In this document: positions 23,720 to 33,712 of the stretch, piece after piece | How positions within the stretch are numbered: position 1 is the stretch's first letter | How the letters are laid out: every line of letters begins with the position of its first letter | Source: Heterohyrax brucei | Lineage: Eukaryota > Chordata > Mammalia > Hyracoidea > Procaviidae | Assembly (NCBI GenBank): GCA_028571685.1 | Contig: CM053146.1 | Span: forward strand, 23,719,431 to 23,783,430 | DNA length: 64,000 bases | Direction of reading: 5' to 3' | Translations under genes and position numbers: made by a program | The notes under the pieces: generated by a model | Told to the model about the DNA's origin: nothing | Seen by the model: the letters and a program-made list of their open reading frames with translations, nothing else | Database searches by the model: none

Positions 23720-24662
23720 GTCAGGTTTTCAGGTGTGTACGTCCCTCTTCCCACCTGGCACCTCTATATTGAACCCCAGATGTTATAAACTAGCTAAAAA
23801 TATGAAAGGCTACTGGCCTGCTGGCTTCTGCTGTTGGGCCCCAGCTGTAGGCAATATTGTGTAGAATTCTGCTTTTCTGCTGGAAAAGTGTCTCCTATGA
23901 GTAGGCACTGCCTCCCAGCCAAGGAATTACGTCCAACTGAGGCTTCCATATGGATGAATCCGCCTCCCAGCAAAACAAGATGGTGTCCCACACAAGCTTG
24001 CCAGCTGGCCAGGACCAGGGTCCCAGTAGAAAGAGAGACCAAGAGTCCTGAGATGCCCAGAGTCCACAGCCTCTACCACTGGGCCCAGCCTCAGGGAACA
24101 CTGTGCAAAACAAAACTTCCCTGCTGGAAAAACACTCTCCCCCCGGCAAGTGCCACCTCCTAGTCTAGGAACAAAGTCCAGCCGGGCCTTCCACCTGGGC
24201 TTCTCCATTTCCCAGTGGATCAAGAAGGTGTCCCGCAGAAGCACATCTGGATGGCTACCACACGGAGGATGCAGAAAGATAGGCCAGAAGAACCAAGATG
24301 TGTAGGGTCCAAAGCCAGGCTCTCAGAACATGGCAATTTCGCTTGCCGGTCCCACCAGCAGTGCATCCAAGACCAGTGGCCAGTCAAGTCCCAGCTCTGC
24401 CTGCTGGCCAAGACAGAATAAGAAAAAAATCAAAATGTTGTGTTACCATTTGTCTGTGCAAGCCTGTGCTTGCCATGAGTGAGGTCATTGAAAGAGAGGA
24501 GGTATTGCGTTCAGTGATATGAAGTCCAAATTAACAGCCCAATGCCACATCTCAGGGCTCACTAGGTGTCCACAGACTCTGTTTAATTATCATTTCAGGT
24601 CTTGATTTCCAGAGGGATTTAGGGACACATTCGTTTAGTCCATCATCTTGACTCTGCCTCCT
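23720..24662 (-). promoter_or_regulatory. L1 5' UTR (internal promoter region)
   Basis: Minus-strand sequence from the L1 start 'GGAGGCAGAGTCAAGATGAT' to ORF1. It is more GC-rich than its surroundings and contains partly repeated phrases ('CCAGCAGGGAAGTTTTG' and 'CCAGCAGAAAAGCAGAATTC'; 'TTCCTTGGCTGGGAGGC' and 'CTAGGAGGTGGC'). It is open on both strands in places, but I see no gene. By family knowledge L1 5' UTRs hold the promoter; present activity is unknown and unlikely. Confidence 0.6.
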
Positions 24663-24681
24663 CAGTGTAGGTTGTTAAGTG

Positions 24682-24892
24682 GAGCTTTGATGGCACAGTG
24701 GTTAAGTGCTCAGCTGCAAACCAAAAGGTCAGAGGTTTGAGTCTGCTGGCTGCCTTTCAGAAGAAAGAAGTTGAAGTCTGCTTCAGTAAAGATTATAGCC
24801 TTAGAAACCTTATGGGGTAGTTCTCTCTGTCCTATAGCATTGCTATAAGTTGGAATTAACTCAAATGGCAACATGTTTTGTTTTGGGGGGGC
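24682..24892 (+). mobile_element. AfroSINE, sense, with A and B boxes
   Basis: 'TTTGATGGCACAGTGGTTAA' (A box region), 'AAGGTCAGAGGTTTGAGTCT' (B box), 'GAAACCTTATGGGGTAGTTC', 'CATTGCTATAAGTTGGAATT', then a TTTTG-rich end. It lies immediately beyond the L1 5' end. Confidence 0.9.
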
Positions 24893-24959
24893 AAGTGTTT
24901 AAGCTGGGAAATAAGGTATAGAACTAGAAATTAGGTAGTTCTCTAGAGAACTGTAGCAA

Positions 24960-25180
24960 CATTGTGGTGGTGAGGGGAAGCCAGAAAGTTCGGAATCAGG
25001 CAGAGCTAGGTCAGAACTTAGCTCTGTCATTAACTTGCTGTGTATTCTTGGGCAAGATACTTCATATCTCTGCACATCTGTTGCCTCTCATTTGAAAGCA
25101 AGGTTAGTGCCTGCATCAGCAGGTTCTGTAGTAAAAATCAAATGTGAGTACATGTGTGAAAAATGCTTCATGCAAATAAT
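24960..25180 (+). mobile_element. MIR SINE
   Basis: 'AACTTAGCTCTGTCATTAAC', 'TTGGGCAAGATACTTCATAT', then 'AAATGCTTCATGCAAATAA'. Nearly complete, diverged MIR. Confidence 0.75.
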
Positions 25181-25405
25181 ACAAGAGTCAATTATTAGAA
25201 TTTGGCCCCATTTTCCCTTAAAGAAAAAAAGAGCATTTCAATTTTTTAAAAGAAAACTCATTCCCCTTGAGCCAGAGAATATTCCTTGGCTAAGTGATGC
25301 AGATTCTGTTTTTGTTTTTTTTAAATTAATGATCAAAGCATTTTTGCAATGTTTTTGTCACAAATAATAGCCTATTCAATAGTTAATTTTTTTCCTCCTT
25401 TTCCT

Positions 25406-25444
25406 AAAAAAAAAAAAGAGAGAGAGAGAGAGAGAAAAAAAAAT
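25406..25444. repeat. A-run and (AG)n simple repeat
   Basis: A12, then 'GAGAGAGAGAGAGAGAGAG', then A9. Confidence 0.9.
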
Positions 25445-25573
25445 TTAAGTTGTTAAAGGTAGTGAAAACCACTTAAGGCAGACACTGTGGCTTGGTTGAG
25501 TGACTCAGTTCCAAGAAGCTGACAAAGAGATGTTGGAGTCAGCATACAGTGTGGAAAGTCATGCTTCTTTCTA

Positions 25574-25751
25574 AAAAACCAAAAAACTCTCTGCCATCAA
25601 GTTGAGTACGACTCATAGCAACCCTAGACGTCAGAGTGGAACTGCCCCCTAGAGTTTCCAAGGAGCTCGTGGTGGATTTGAACTGCCAATTTTTCAGTTA
25701 GCAGACATAGCACTTAACCTATTATGCCACCAGTGTTTGCTCTTTCTAAAA
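25574..25751 (-). mobile_element. AfroSINE with target-site duplication
   Basis: Reverse full-length copy: 'TGCCATCAAGTTGAGTACGA', 'AGAGTTTCCAAGGAGCTCGT', 'CCTATTATGCCACCAGTG'. The flanks repeat: 'TCTTTCTAAAA' (about 25565) and 'CTCTTTCTAAAA' (about 25740), a clear duplication of L1-type length. Confidence 0.9.
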
Positions 25752-26516
25752 GGGAGCAAAAATAAATATTTTATCTTCTTTCAACAAAGTCCTATCTGCA
25801 GTGTTGTTGAAATCTTTTGTTTTTATAGTTTTAATATGTTGCTCACCTGAACTATTAGGAAAAAAAAATAGGGTTGTTATGTTTATAATGGCCTAGGAAG
25901 AAAATTATAACCAAGAAGTTTTATAGCTTCTAAAGTATGTCATCCTCTCCTGTACCACACCCTAATAGCAAGGACACTAATTTACTCATAAAGATTGATA
26001 GCTGGCATTTGTAGGGAAGTTATTCAGCTATTGCATGAGAATTAAGATAAAATTATCTTCTCACCAAAGGAGTTAGTAATCACCCCAGGCTAAGGCTGAG
26101 GGAGAGTACAGAGGAATCTGGGCTCTGAGGAGCTTTCTTTCTCTATGAAATTAGTAGCTTCCTTGCACATTAAATGAATTACATGCAACCTTAAATACCT
26201 GTTTCGAAAACACAGCTCCACCCAACTTGGTCTAAAAATAGATCCTTTGTCTCAAAAACTGGCCTATTTTGATCACTTTTTCCTTTGCCATTGTCAAAAA
26301 CATTTGACCAAAGCTCTGATTACCTCTTTCCAATTGTCAAAATGCCCAGCAGTGGCATTCTTCTGTTGGGACTACCCACGTGGCTGGGTAGTCAGCACTC
26401 AGAGTGGAAGAGATGGGAGGGAGAAAAAGACAGAAAAAGAAAGAAAGTGGAGTCTCTGTCATCTTATTTCTTTCTCAAATTATCAGTCTATTTCAGAAAG
26501 AGAATGCGTGTCTTTA
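25752..26516. other. Single-copy stretch
   Basis: No recognised repeat or gene. Two overlapping plus-strand open stretches near 26247-26539 end inside the L1 tail and look like chance. Confidence 0.35.
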
Positions 26517-27370
26517 ATTTTTTTATTGTGATTGAGTGAAAGTTTACAATCCAAGTCATTTTGCTGTGTGAAAACCCCAATTACCTGACTCTGCCAATCT
26601 ATCTGCTCTTCTCATCCCATAACAGCACATTCTTCTTTTTCACTCTTTACTTCCAGTATCCATTTAACAAACACATGTCTCCTCCCCTTCATCTTCTCCT
26701 CCATTAATTTGACCTCTCCCCTCTATAAAGAAATCAGTAGGACAGCCTCATATATATCTATTAAACTTTAAAGTACATCTACCACATGCACCACTCTGTG
26801 TCTCCAAGTGCAGTCCATTCTTCGTCTGATGTGTTGGCTTCAGTACTGGTTTCAGCTCTAGGGTAGCAGCAAGTCTAGGGGCTATGTTCCCAGGGACCCC
26901 TCCTGGTTGTTCAACCATCAGTTTTGGTTAAAAGAGTTCTTGATCTGCACATCTCTTTTTTTCTCATGCTATGTCCAAAACCCTACATTATGTCCCCTAT
27001 TAGGGCTGTCTTTGGTGATGCCCAGAAACCATCTAGTTCTTCTAGTCTCGGTGTTGTCCCAGTCATATGGGTTCTTCTGTCTCCTAGGCTCGTTTTTCTT
27101 CATGTCTTTGATATTCTTGTTTGTCGTCTGTTCCAGGTAGGTTGGGGCCAATTTTAGTTCCTCAGATGGTAGCTGTCTGGATTTTAAGATCCCAGACACC
27201 ACTCACCAATGTGAGGTGCAAAAGACTCTCTTAGAAAAAAGACAAGTTATTCCAATTGGCATTCCAATTGACCTTTATGTCTCCTGAAAACATTGTCCCC
27301 AGACCGCTGCCCCTTCTATTCTATCCTTTGAAACATTGGTTTGAGTTTAGAAAACCATTTAGCTTATGAT
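26517..27370 (-). mobile_element. L1 LINE 3' end, antisense
   Basis: Begins with a T run and 'TTGTGATTGAGTGAAAGTTT', the reversed L1 3' terminus, and continues through 'GGGCTGTCTTTGGTGATGCC' and 'CCCAGACACCACTCACCAAT'. Truncated inside the 3' UTR at about 27370. Confidence 0.85.
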
Positions 27371-28284
27371 GTAGACCAGTTATGCTGAATGTATTTTTGA
27401 CTCAATGTCCTGGCCTTGTCAGTCTGTGACCCACCTTTGAACTTGCCAGCACACAGTGAGAGTCTCCCCTATTCCATTGCCTGCCTGTCTAGCCATCTGT
27501 CTGACTTCCCCTACACCAACTACATTCTGATTCAGTGTTTACGTATACGTATCACATGGATATACACATATGTGATATGCAGTACTCAGCTTAAAGGATA
27601 TTTATTGAGATTCACACACACACAAACACACCAAATATTATTTATACATGCTCAGTATCTCCTGAATTATCAAAATTAGGAAAGGAAGAAGATTATTCAC
27701 TGTGAACATAATATTACATTTCATGTGTATAAACTCTAGGAATCATTGCTGAATTTTGGAAACACTATAATCAACACTGGCATATTATATACTTTGAATG
27801 TACAATTCCATTGTTTGGTCATAAAAAAAATGTTTATACTCATAGGGAATTGCAAAGCATGAAAAATTGGAACAAAAAGGAGAAAAACATCATTCATGAA
27901 CTTAAGAGTTAAGAAAGCTACTATTACAAGTGTAGTGTGTAGTGTGTTTGCTCCTAGCCTTTATTTATAATTTTAATAGGATATGAGGGCTTATACAATT
28001 TTGCATCATCTTCTTTCATTAAAAATAAAACAAAACCTTCGTTCCTTGTTACAAAGTCTTTGAAAACCTAATTTTAAATGACTATAAAAATTATACAGAC
28101 TGGAGAATCACAATTTATGTAGTTATCTTCTTTTAGCTGGATATATAATTTGTTACCAGTATCTTACCACCAAACCTTTTGTTACCAGTCCTCTGTCTAT
28201 AATTTTTTCTCTCTGTCTCTGTCCACCTATAACATTCTTATTCTTTTCCTCTCCAAACCACACCATTTCTCCCATCCTCCTCAG
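27371..28284. other. AT-rich single-copy stretch
   Basis: No gene or recognised family. A short near-palindromic word around 27540-27580 ('ACGTATACGTAT', 'ATACACATATGTGATAT') and a small (CA)n at 27616-27632. Confidence 0.35.
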
Positions 28285-28405
28285 GAAACTCTTCATTTCA
28301 TTCATTAAACACACTTGTATTTTGACCAGCCACTGGGTGCCAGAAATTGTGCTAAACACAGGGAACAAAAGCGTCAGCAAGAAGCTCTATTCTATGTCCC
28401 TGTGG
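28285..28405 (-). mobile_element. L2 LINE 3' fragment
   Basis: 'TTCATTCATTAAACACACTT', 'CCACTGGGTGCCAGAAATTG', 'GGAACAAAAGCGTCAGCAAG': the reverse of the L2 3' end. Confidence 0.7.
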
Positions 28406-28424
28406 CAGTGAACGCACCTTAGAA

Positions 28425-28702
28425 GCAAAGATGGCCAAACTATGTCTCACATACTTTGGAGGTGTTATCAGGAGGGATCAGTCCCTGAGAAAAGACATCA
28501 TGCTTAGTAAAGCAGTGGGTCATCAGAAAATAGGACGGCCCTCAACAAGATGAACTAACACAGGAGCTGCAACAATGAGCTCAAACTTTGCAAGGATTGT
28601 AGGGATGGTAAAGCACCAGGCAGTGTTTTGTTCTGTTGTATATAAAGTAGCTATGAGATGGAAACAACTCTACAGCACCTAACAACAATAACAACATAAC
28701 TG
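28425..28702 (+). mobile_element. RTE/BovB-clade LINE 3' end
   Basis: 'AGGAGGGATCAGTCCCTGAG', 'GACATCATGCTTAGTAAAGC', 'CAGTGTTTTGTTCTGTTGTA', 'CAGCACCTAACAACAATAAC'. 5'-truncated copy of the same end seen at 15340-15612. Confidence 0.85.
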
Positions 28703-28947
28703 TGAGGCTAGTCTACTAGACCTTGTTCACAACTTTTTTCCTTGTTGCCTGGCTAGTGCTGGAATCTCTGTCCCTTACTGATAACCCAGCCAATGCTCAG
28801 TCTTTACTGATGACCACTAATACTGCTAGTCCCTGGGGTCAGAGACATCCAACATGTTTCTTCTGATCCTCTCTACAGTGCTTAGCATGTGAACATGTAA
28901 TGTACAGCAAGTATGAACAGAAGCCTCTTTCTCATTAATATGAAGAC

Positions 28948-29478
28948 TGCCAATTAAGTCCACAAACATCCTAGAAAAAGTGCTACATACCTCATTGCTG
29001 AATGTCACTACAATCACCTTTGGGAAGGTGAAAAGCTATACGCCAACATCAGTGCCTAATCTATCCTTCAAAGCAATTTTGGAACTCTTTTTCTGGTATG
29101 ACCATCAGAGCTGTCATCATATTACCCACCTGAATGTCATCCAAATGTCTCTCTTTCAATATTTCCTTTATCTTTGGGTAAAGAAGAGTCGTTTGGGGCT
29201 AGATCAGGTGAGTAGGGAGTGTATTACAATACAATTATTTGTTTACTGGCTAAAAACTCCCTCACAGACAACTGCACAATTAAGTTCACCAGCTCACCAC
29301 CTTGCCACTGTATGCAATGGCCATTCCAGAAAGAGTTCCAATATTGCTTTGAAGGGTGCACTAGACACTGGCATTGTCGCATAGCTTCCCAAGGGGAGTA
29401 CTCTGAAGGTGACTGTAGTGATATTCAGCAATGAGGTTTCTAGCACTAGAACAATTAAGTTCATGGACTTAATTGCCA
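28948..29478. mobile_element. Mariner (Tc1/mariner) remnant with long inverted ends
   Basis: The minus strand from about 29290 down to 28948 encodes the C-terminal part of a mariner transposase. It reads 'REFLASKQIIVL' and, after one stop, 'TPYSPDLAPND', the family's hallmark Y-S-P-D-L-A-P box with the last catalytic aspartate, then 'FQNCFEG'. The plus strand from about 29318 to 29478 encodes the same end again ('FQYCFEGCTRHWHCRIASQGE'). The two arms (28948-29106 and 29318-29478) are inverted copies and end symmetrically with 'TGCCAATTAAGTCC' and 'GGACTTAATTGCCA'. No intact transposase; both frames have stops. Confidence 0.75.
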
Positions 29479-29554
29479 GATCTTGTGTGGCTCAATTACT
29501 TCCTCTGTCCCTCTCCTTTCCATTATTTAGTATCTATTTGTTAATTTCAGTACA

Positions 29555-29680
29555 TAATCTGTTGTTATTCACTGTGGCTGAGTCATTTTTAGCTCTTGAA
29601 ACCACAAGCACAACAGAATGAAACATTGCCTGGTCCTGTGTCTACTTCATGATAGCTAGAATGCTTGAATCCATTGCTAT
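29555..29680 (-). mobile_element. RTE LINE 3' fragment, reverse
   Basis: 'CAGAATGAAACATTGCCTGG' and 'TCCTGTGTCTACTTCATGAT' match the reversed RTE end seen at 55.6 and 60.6 kb. Confidence 0.6.
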
Positions 29681-29994
29681 CCCCATTTTCTAGGTGACTC
29701 AGCTGAGACACAGAGTCTCAGAAGCAGGGCAGAAGAAGAACACACAGAGAAGAGCCACTGTGGTTGAAAGTAACTGGAAAAGATTCCACACAGGACATTA
29801 TACATGGGCAGGAACTTAGAGGCTTCACAGCTTAGAGTCATTCCATGTAGAAGCCTTGTGAGAAGTTTTGGAGTCAGAAATCGGATGTGCAGTTCAGAAA
29901 TCAGACTACACCCTGTAGGAACTAATGCATTGGTTGATGTTGCTCAAAGGTAGTCTTGGTAGGCAGGGAGGGACATCTGAGCATATACTGGAAA

Positions 29995-30122
29995 CCAAGA
30001 CTTTACCAGTGTTATCTCATCTAAGCCCCTCCCCTTACATGATCAGTATTATTACCTCCATTTTAAAAATAAAGAAACCAGCACCACTTACTAGTCAGGG
30101 GCTAAGTCAGGAAGCAAACAGT
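29995..30122 (-). mobile_element. MIR SINE, reverse
   Basis: 'TATTATTACCTCCATTTTAA', then 'AAAGAAACCAGCACCACTTA', the reversed MIR order. Confidence 0.6.
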
Positions 30123-30132
30123 CCTTCTGGCA

Positions 30133-30312
30133 GCACAGCACAGTGGCTAAATATCAGGTCTGAGTGCCATCTCCTCTACTCAGTAAATGTGAGTTTTTGG
30201 TCCAGTTACTTACTTCATTGTGCCTCAGTCTTCTCATCTGTGAAATGCAAATTGATAGTGGCACCTTCCACATAGGGAGGTGGTGAGAAATAAATGAATT
30301 AGTACATTAAAC
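30133..30312 (+). mobile_element. MIR SINE, sense
   Basis: 'CAGCACAGTGGCTAAATATC', 'CCAGTTACTTACTTCATTGT', 'GCCTCAGTCTTCTCATCTGT', 'AATAAATGAATTAGTACATT'. Well preserved; it lies head to head with the preceding MIR. Confidence 0.85.
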
Positions 30313-30329
30313 TTTGTAATAATGTGCCT

Positions 30330-31280
30330 TAGTTACCTAGTATTGCTGTAAACAGATATTGCAGGTAGGTCTCAAAAAATAGAAATTCACTTTCTCACAG
30401 CTTTAGAGACTAAAAATGTGAACATCAGGATCTCAGGCTTGTTTATTCTTTCCTTGTTGGTAGTCCTGGTTCCATGGTTTGTAGATAATCCTCATTTCAC
30501 ATTTCCCATCTGTTTTAGCCAGCTAGAGCTGCTCTAACAAAGTTTGTTCTTACATAGTCCTGTAGGCTGCAAGACCATATTCAGGGTTTCCGCTCCAGGG
30601 AAAGGCTTTCCCCTTGCCAGCTCAGGAAGAAAGTCTGGTATTGCATTAGTCTTTGTCCAGGGAGAGTCTTGGTGCTGGAACCTCAGGTCTGAAGGGCGCA
30701 CTCTTCTCCCGGTGCTGCTTGCTTGATGGCATGAAGTTCCCAGTTCTCAGCCTGCTTCTCTGTCCTTTTATCTCTCATAGGATGAAAGGATTAAGGGTGG
30801 GGCAAGCCATACTCCCGGGAAACTCCCTTTACAGTGGAGCAGGGAGGTAATCCTATGAAGGGATTTGCAGCCACACCCTAATCTTTTAACACACAGTTTA
30901 GGAAAACCACAAAACAGAGGACAGTCACAAGATACTGGGAATCATGGCCCAGTCACATGGCTACACGTATTTTGGGGGGGACATCGTTCAATCCATGACA
31001 CCATCCTTCATGTGTAGCTCTATGTCTAATCTACCCTTTTATGTAACCAAAAGAGTTAGGATCCACCCTACACTGGTATGACCTCAACTGATTGATTGGA
31101 TCCATTAGACTGCATTATGGGGAGTAATTACACTATACTATATCACATTATGGAAGATGGTTATATTATGTCAGATTACATTCTAGTAGGTAATTTGATC
31201 TGCCAAAGACCAGCTGATTTAATCACATGTACTTAATTCATGACAGCAACTAAAGTAGCATTTGGCCAAGCTACTGGAAA
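30330..31280 (-). mobile_element. Old MaLR-like LTR split by a younger LTR
   Basis: Left part 30330-30510 ('TAGTATTGCTGTAAACAGAT', 'AGAAATTCACTTTCTCACAG', 'TAGTCCTGGTTCCATGG'), right part about 31000-31280 ('TGGTATGACCTCAACTGATT', shared with 12748-12767 in the LTR at 12.3 kb). The break is filled exactly by the LTR at 30511-30999. Confidence 0.55.
30511..30999 (-). mobile_element. Solo LTR, second copy of the 18.9 kb LTR
   Basis: 'TTTTAGCCAGCTAGAGCTGC' to 'GGGGGGACATCGTTCAATCC', with the same internal phrases as 18853-19372, including 'GATGAAAGGATTAAGGGTGG' and 'AGATACTGGGAATCATGGCC'. No internal region, no genes. Nested in an older relative. Confidence 0.7.
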
Positions 31281-31635
31281 CTATAGCCTAGCCAAGCAGA
31301 CACATAAAACTATCACACAAAGTTGTGATGTACACAAAGTACTCAATACCAGTTAGTGAAGTAGTGATGTCTCCTGTGCACTCCATGTCTCTCACTTTTC
31401 ACTCCATCCATCAAGAGTTACTTCCTCCAAAGCAATTGTTTTCTTGACTATTGCAGACACATCTATTCTCTTTCCTGTCTGCCAATAGTACTCAGAGCCA
31501 GGACAAAACATTGATATTGTGCACTCAATTGCTTGCTCTTTTGATTTATTCTTCATTTCATCAAATATCTGAATCTTTCTATCTTTACCTCTGGCATTCG
31601 TGGAAAGAGCAAAAAGTCTACTATTTCTCTTGTAC
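31281..31635. other. Single-copy stretch
   Basis: No recognised repeat or gene. Confidence 0.35.
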
Positions 31636-31838
31636 CCTCAGTGATTCTGCTGTTAGCTGATTTCGACTCATAGTCACCTCATGTTTTATAGATTAGGACT
31701 GCTTTGTAGGGTTTTTTTTTAGCTATAATCTTTATGCAAGCAGATTATCAGATCTTTCCTCCATGGAGTCACTAGGTGAGTTCCAATACCAGCTTTTCAG
31801 TTAGTAGCTAATGCAGCCCAGTATTACATATGCACCAG
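31636..31838 (-). mobile_element. AfroSINE, long-type, reverse
   Basis: 'GCTGATTTCGACTCATAGTC', 'TGCTTTGTAGGG' then a T run, 'AGCTATAATCTTTATGCAAG', 'CTTTTCAGTTAGTAGCTAAT'. Diverged full-length copy. Confidence 0.8.
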
Positions 31839-32383
31839 GCACAGAATTCATGGTTATGTATTGGTATCTGTTTCCCAAGATCTCTGGTACAAGGGGGACC
31901 TAGTGGATTTATTGCATTAACACATAAGAGGAATGGAAAACCCCTTTCATCAGTTCTCAAGTCAGACCTTAAGTCATAAAATGACACATGAGTGGGCTGG
32001 CAGGCTAATAGGGAGAAAACTAGGTAAAAGTATGGATATTCTAGGCCCTACTGGAGAAGGTGAGAGGAGGTATGAGTCAGATTTGATGGGGAGGATGGTG
32101 CCAACGTCGAGCTCTTCTCAGAGGCGGAGAGCTAGGTGATGACAAAGGAAGCTTCTACCTGGGGCACCATGGCTGGCACCAGGTGGCTGTGGCCAAGCTG
32201 GGAGACAGCCTCACATAGAAGTAAACTGTATGCTACCAATGTGGGCTTTCTGCCAGCAAGAACTCTATTGATATTCCTAGCTGCTCTGAGTCAACCTCTA
32301 ACTACAGGGATTTCCAGCTTCAGTTTTGGAGAACTTGATCTTGTAGTTGTTGATTTTATTGATATGTCATATACTTCTTCACC
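31839..32383 (+). other. Single-copy stretch with two short open frames
   Basis: An ATG frame opens at 31933 (68 codons, stop 32137-32139, purine-flanked start), and a second frame runs to 32402. The second runs into the adjacent SINE. Neither shows a domain or splice context I trust. A few CpGs cluster at 32104-32127. Confidence 0.25.
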
Positions 32384-32540
32384 GGAAACACCGGTAGCAT
32401 AGTGGTTAAGTGCTACAGCTGCCAACCAAGAGATCAGTAGTGTGAATTCCCCAGGTTCTCCTTAGAAACTATTGGGCAGTTTACATTGTTCTCTAGAGTC
32501 TCTATGTGTTGGAATCGATTTGTGCACTTTAAAATATCCC
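32384..32540 (+). mobile_element. AfroSINE, sense
   Basis: 'GGAAACACCGGTAGCATAGT', 'GGTTAAGTGCTACAGCTGCC', 'AGTAGTGTGAATTCCCCAGG', 'ATGTGTTGGAATCGATTTGT'. Confidence 0.85.
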
Positions 32541-32794
32541 TTCGTTGCACATCAAAAGCTTGCATGTCTGTGCATGTGCGTTTATTTCCTTTCATTTGCT
32601 AATTTTATTATTCTCTTTCTAAAATTTGTTTTCCAACTTATTTTCATTATTGCCTTCTACTTGCTTTCCTTAGGACTGGTTGTGTGCATTCCGTTTTTCT
32701 TTTTTGTATTTTGCTTCCTTTTCTATTTCAGATTCCTTGAGTTGTGTTCTTGTTGTTGATAATCATAAAACAGTATCTGTACCTATTATATTGG

Positions 32795-32955
32795 ACCGCT
32801 AGTGGTGCAGGGCTTAAGAGCTATGGCTACTAATCAAAAGGTCAGCAGTTTGAATCCACTAGCTGCTCTTGGAAACCTTGTGATCCTATGGGACAGTTCT
32901 ACTTTGTCCTATTAGTTGGCATCAACTTGATGGCAATGAGTGATTTTGTTTCTTT
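32795..32955 (+). mobile_element. AfroSINE, sense
   Basis: 'GCTAGTGGTGCAGGGCTTAA' (A box), 'CAGCAGTTTGAATCCACTAG' (B box), 'GGGACAGTTCTACTTTGTCC', 'GGCATCAACTTGATGGCAAT'. Confidence 0.9.
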
Positions 32956-32984
32956 TTTAATACAGGCAGGCAATTCAAAATAAA

Positions 32985-33270
32985 AGTTGACAGTTTCAGC
33001 CCTCTCAGTAGCATTGCAGAAGAAAGGCCTGATGATCTGCTTCAATAGTTAAGAGGATATGACATGTATAAAACAGAAAGGAATGTGATGTCGCCGGACA
33101 AGGAGCTACACAGACAGACGTGCAAATTTAAACTGGAATTCAATCACAATTTAAAAATATAAAATAAAAAGATTATAGTCAAGAAAATCCATAGGTCAGT
33201 TCAACTCTGTAAAACATGGTCTCTCTATGAGTCAGGATTGATTTGATGGCAGCAGCTTTGTTTTGGTTTG
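32985..33270 (+). mobile_element. AfroSINE split by an L1 tail
   Basis: First part 'GAAGAAAGGCCTGATGATCT' to about 33054. The second part resumes 'GATTATAGTCAAGAAAATCC' (33170), 'TCTCTATGAGTCAGGATTGA', and ends in 'TTTGTTTTGGTTTG'. The intervening 115 bases are an L1 3' end. Confidence 0.75.
33055..33170 (+). mobile_element. 115-base L1 3' tail nested in AfroSINE
   Basis: 'GACATGTATAAAACAGAAAG', 'TGATGTCGCCGGACAAGGAG' and 'ACGTGCAAATTTAAACTGG' line up with the last 115 bases of the L1 at 52631-53568 ('GACATGTATGGAGCAGAGAG', 'TGCTGTCACCAGGCAGGGAA'). It ends in 'ATATAAAATAAAAAG'. Extreme 5' truncation. Confidence 0.8.
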
Positions 33271-33329
33271 TTTGTTTTCCTACTACTTAGGGCCAGGGCT
33301 TAAATAGCTTTTTTAATACATTAATTAAG

Positions 33330-33480
33330 TAAATCTTTGCAATACCTATATGTTGTAAGTACCATTGTCAACCTTTATTTTAGATGAGGCACAGAGAGAT
33401 TAGGAAACTTGCATTGCCAAAGGCATGCAGCTAGCAAATGTCACAGTATGGATTTGCACCTCAGCTACTTTGCCTCAGGA
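33330..33480 (-). mobile_element. MIR SINE, reverse
   Basis: 'TTTTAGATGAGGCACAGAGA', 'GCATGCAGCTAGCAAATGTC', 'TGGATTTGCACCTCAG'. Confidence 0.8.
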
Positions 33481-33504
33481 ATTCACTCTAGTGAGTAGTG
33501 CCAA

Positions 33505-33712
33505 ACCATAATAATAATAGCTAAGATCACTTGTGAACTTTCTGTGTGCCTGGCCCCTACTAAGTGGTTGACATTCATTGCCTTACTTCATAATAGAGAG
33601 TATTATTATCTCAGTTTACAGAACAGACACTAAAGCCAGAGAGATTCAAATATTGCCTCTGCTTTTAAAGTGGTAGATTTGAAGTTTAAAACCAGCCCTG
33701 TCTATTCCAGGG
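33505..33712 (-). mobile_element. MIR SINE, reverse, nearly complete
   Basis: 'AATAATAATAGCTAAGATCA', 'CTGTGTGCCTGGCCCCTACT', 'TATTATTATCTCAGTTTACA', 'GTTTAAAACCAGCCCTGTC'. Confidence 0.85.

Larger units (their letters stand above)
16430..24662 (-). mobile_element. Near full-length antisense L1 LINE
   Basis: The most complete L1 in the window. In element order: a 5' end at about 24662, where the minus strand starts 'GGAGGCAGAGTCAAGATGAT' (typical L1 start); a 5' UTR to about 23720; ORF1 at 23710-22700; ORF2 at 22230 to about 17400; a 3' UTR to 16430 with an A-rich tail (T run at 16430-16438 on the plus strand). It spans 8.2 kb including nested inserts: an LTR (18853-19372), a 125-base L1 tail (18353-18475) and a SINE tail (17422-17468). 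All frames carry stops and frameshifts; inactive. Neighbours are single-copy DNA to the left and an AfroSINE immediately right. Confidence 0.9.

Noticed and set aside
23834-24522. Several overlapping open frames on both strands
   Set aside because: They lie in the L1 5' UTR; both strands are open because of base composition.
12281-31280. Endogenous retrovirus internal genes near the LTRs
   Set aside because: Only solo LTRs are visible; no gag, pol or env frame lies next to them.
31933-32402. Two short plus-strand frames, the first with a good start context
   Set aside because: Only 68 codons, no homology recognised, and the second runs into an AfroSINE.
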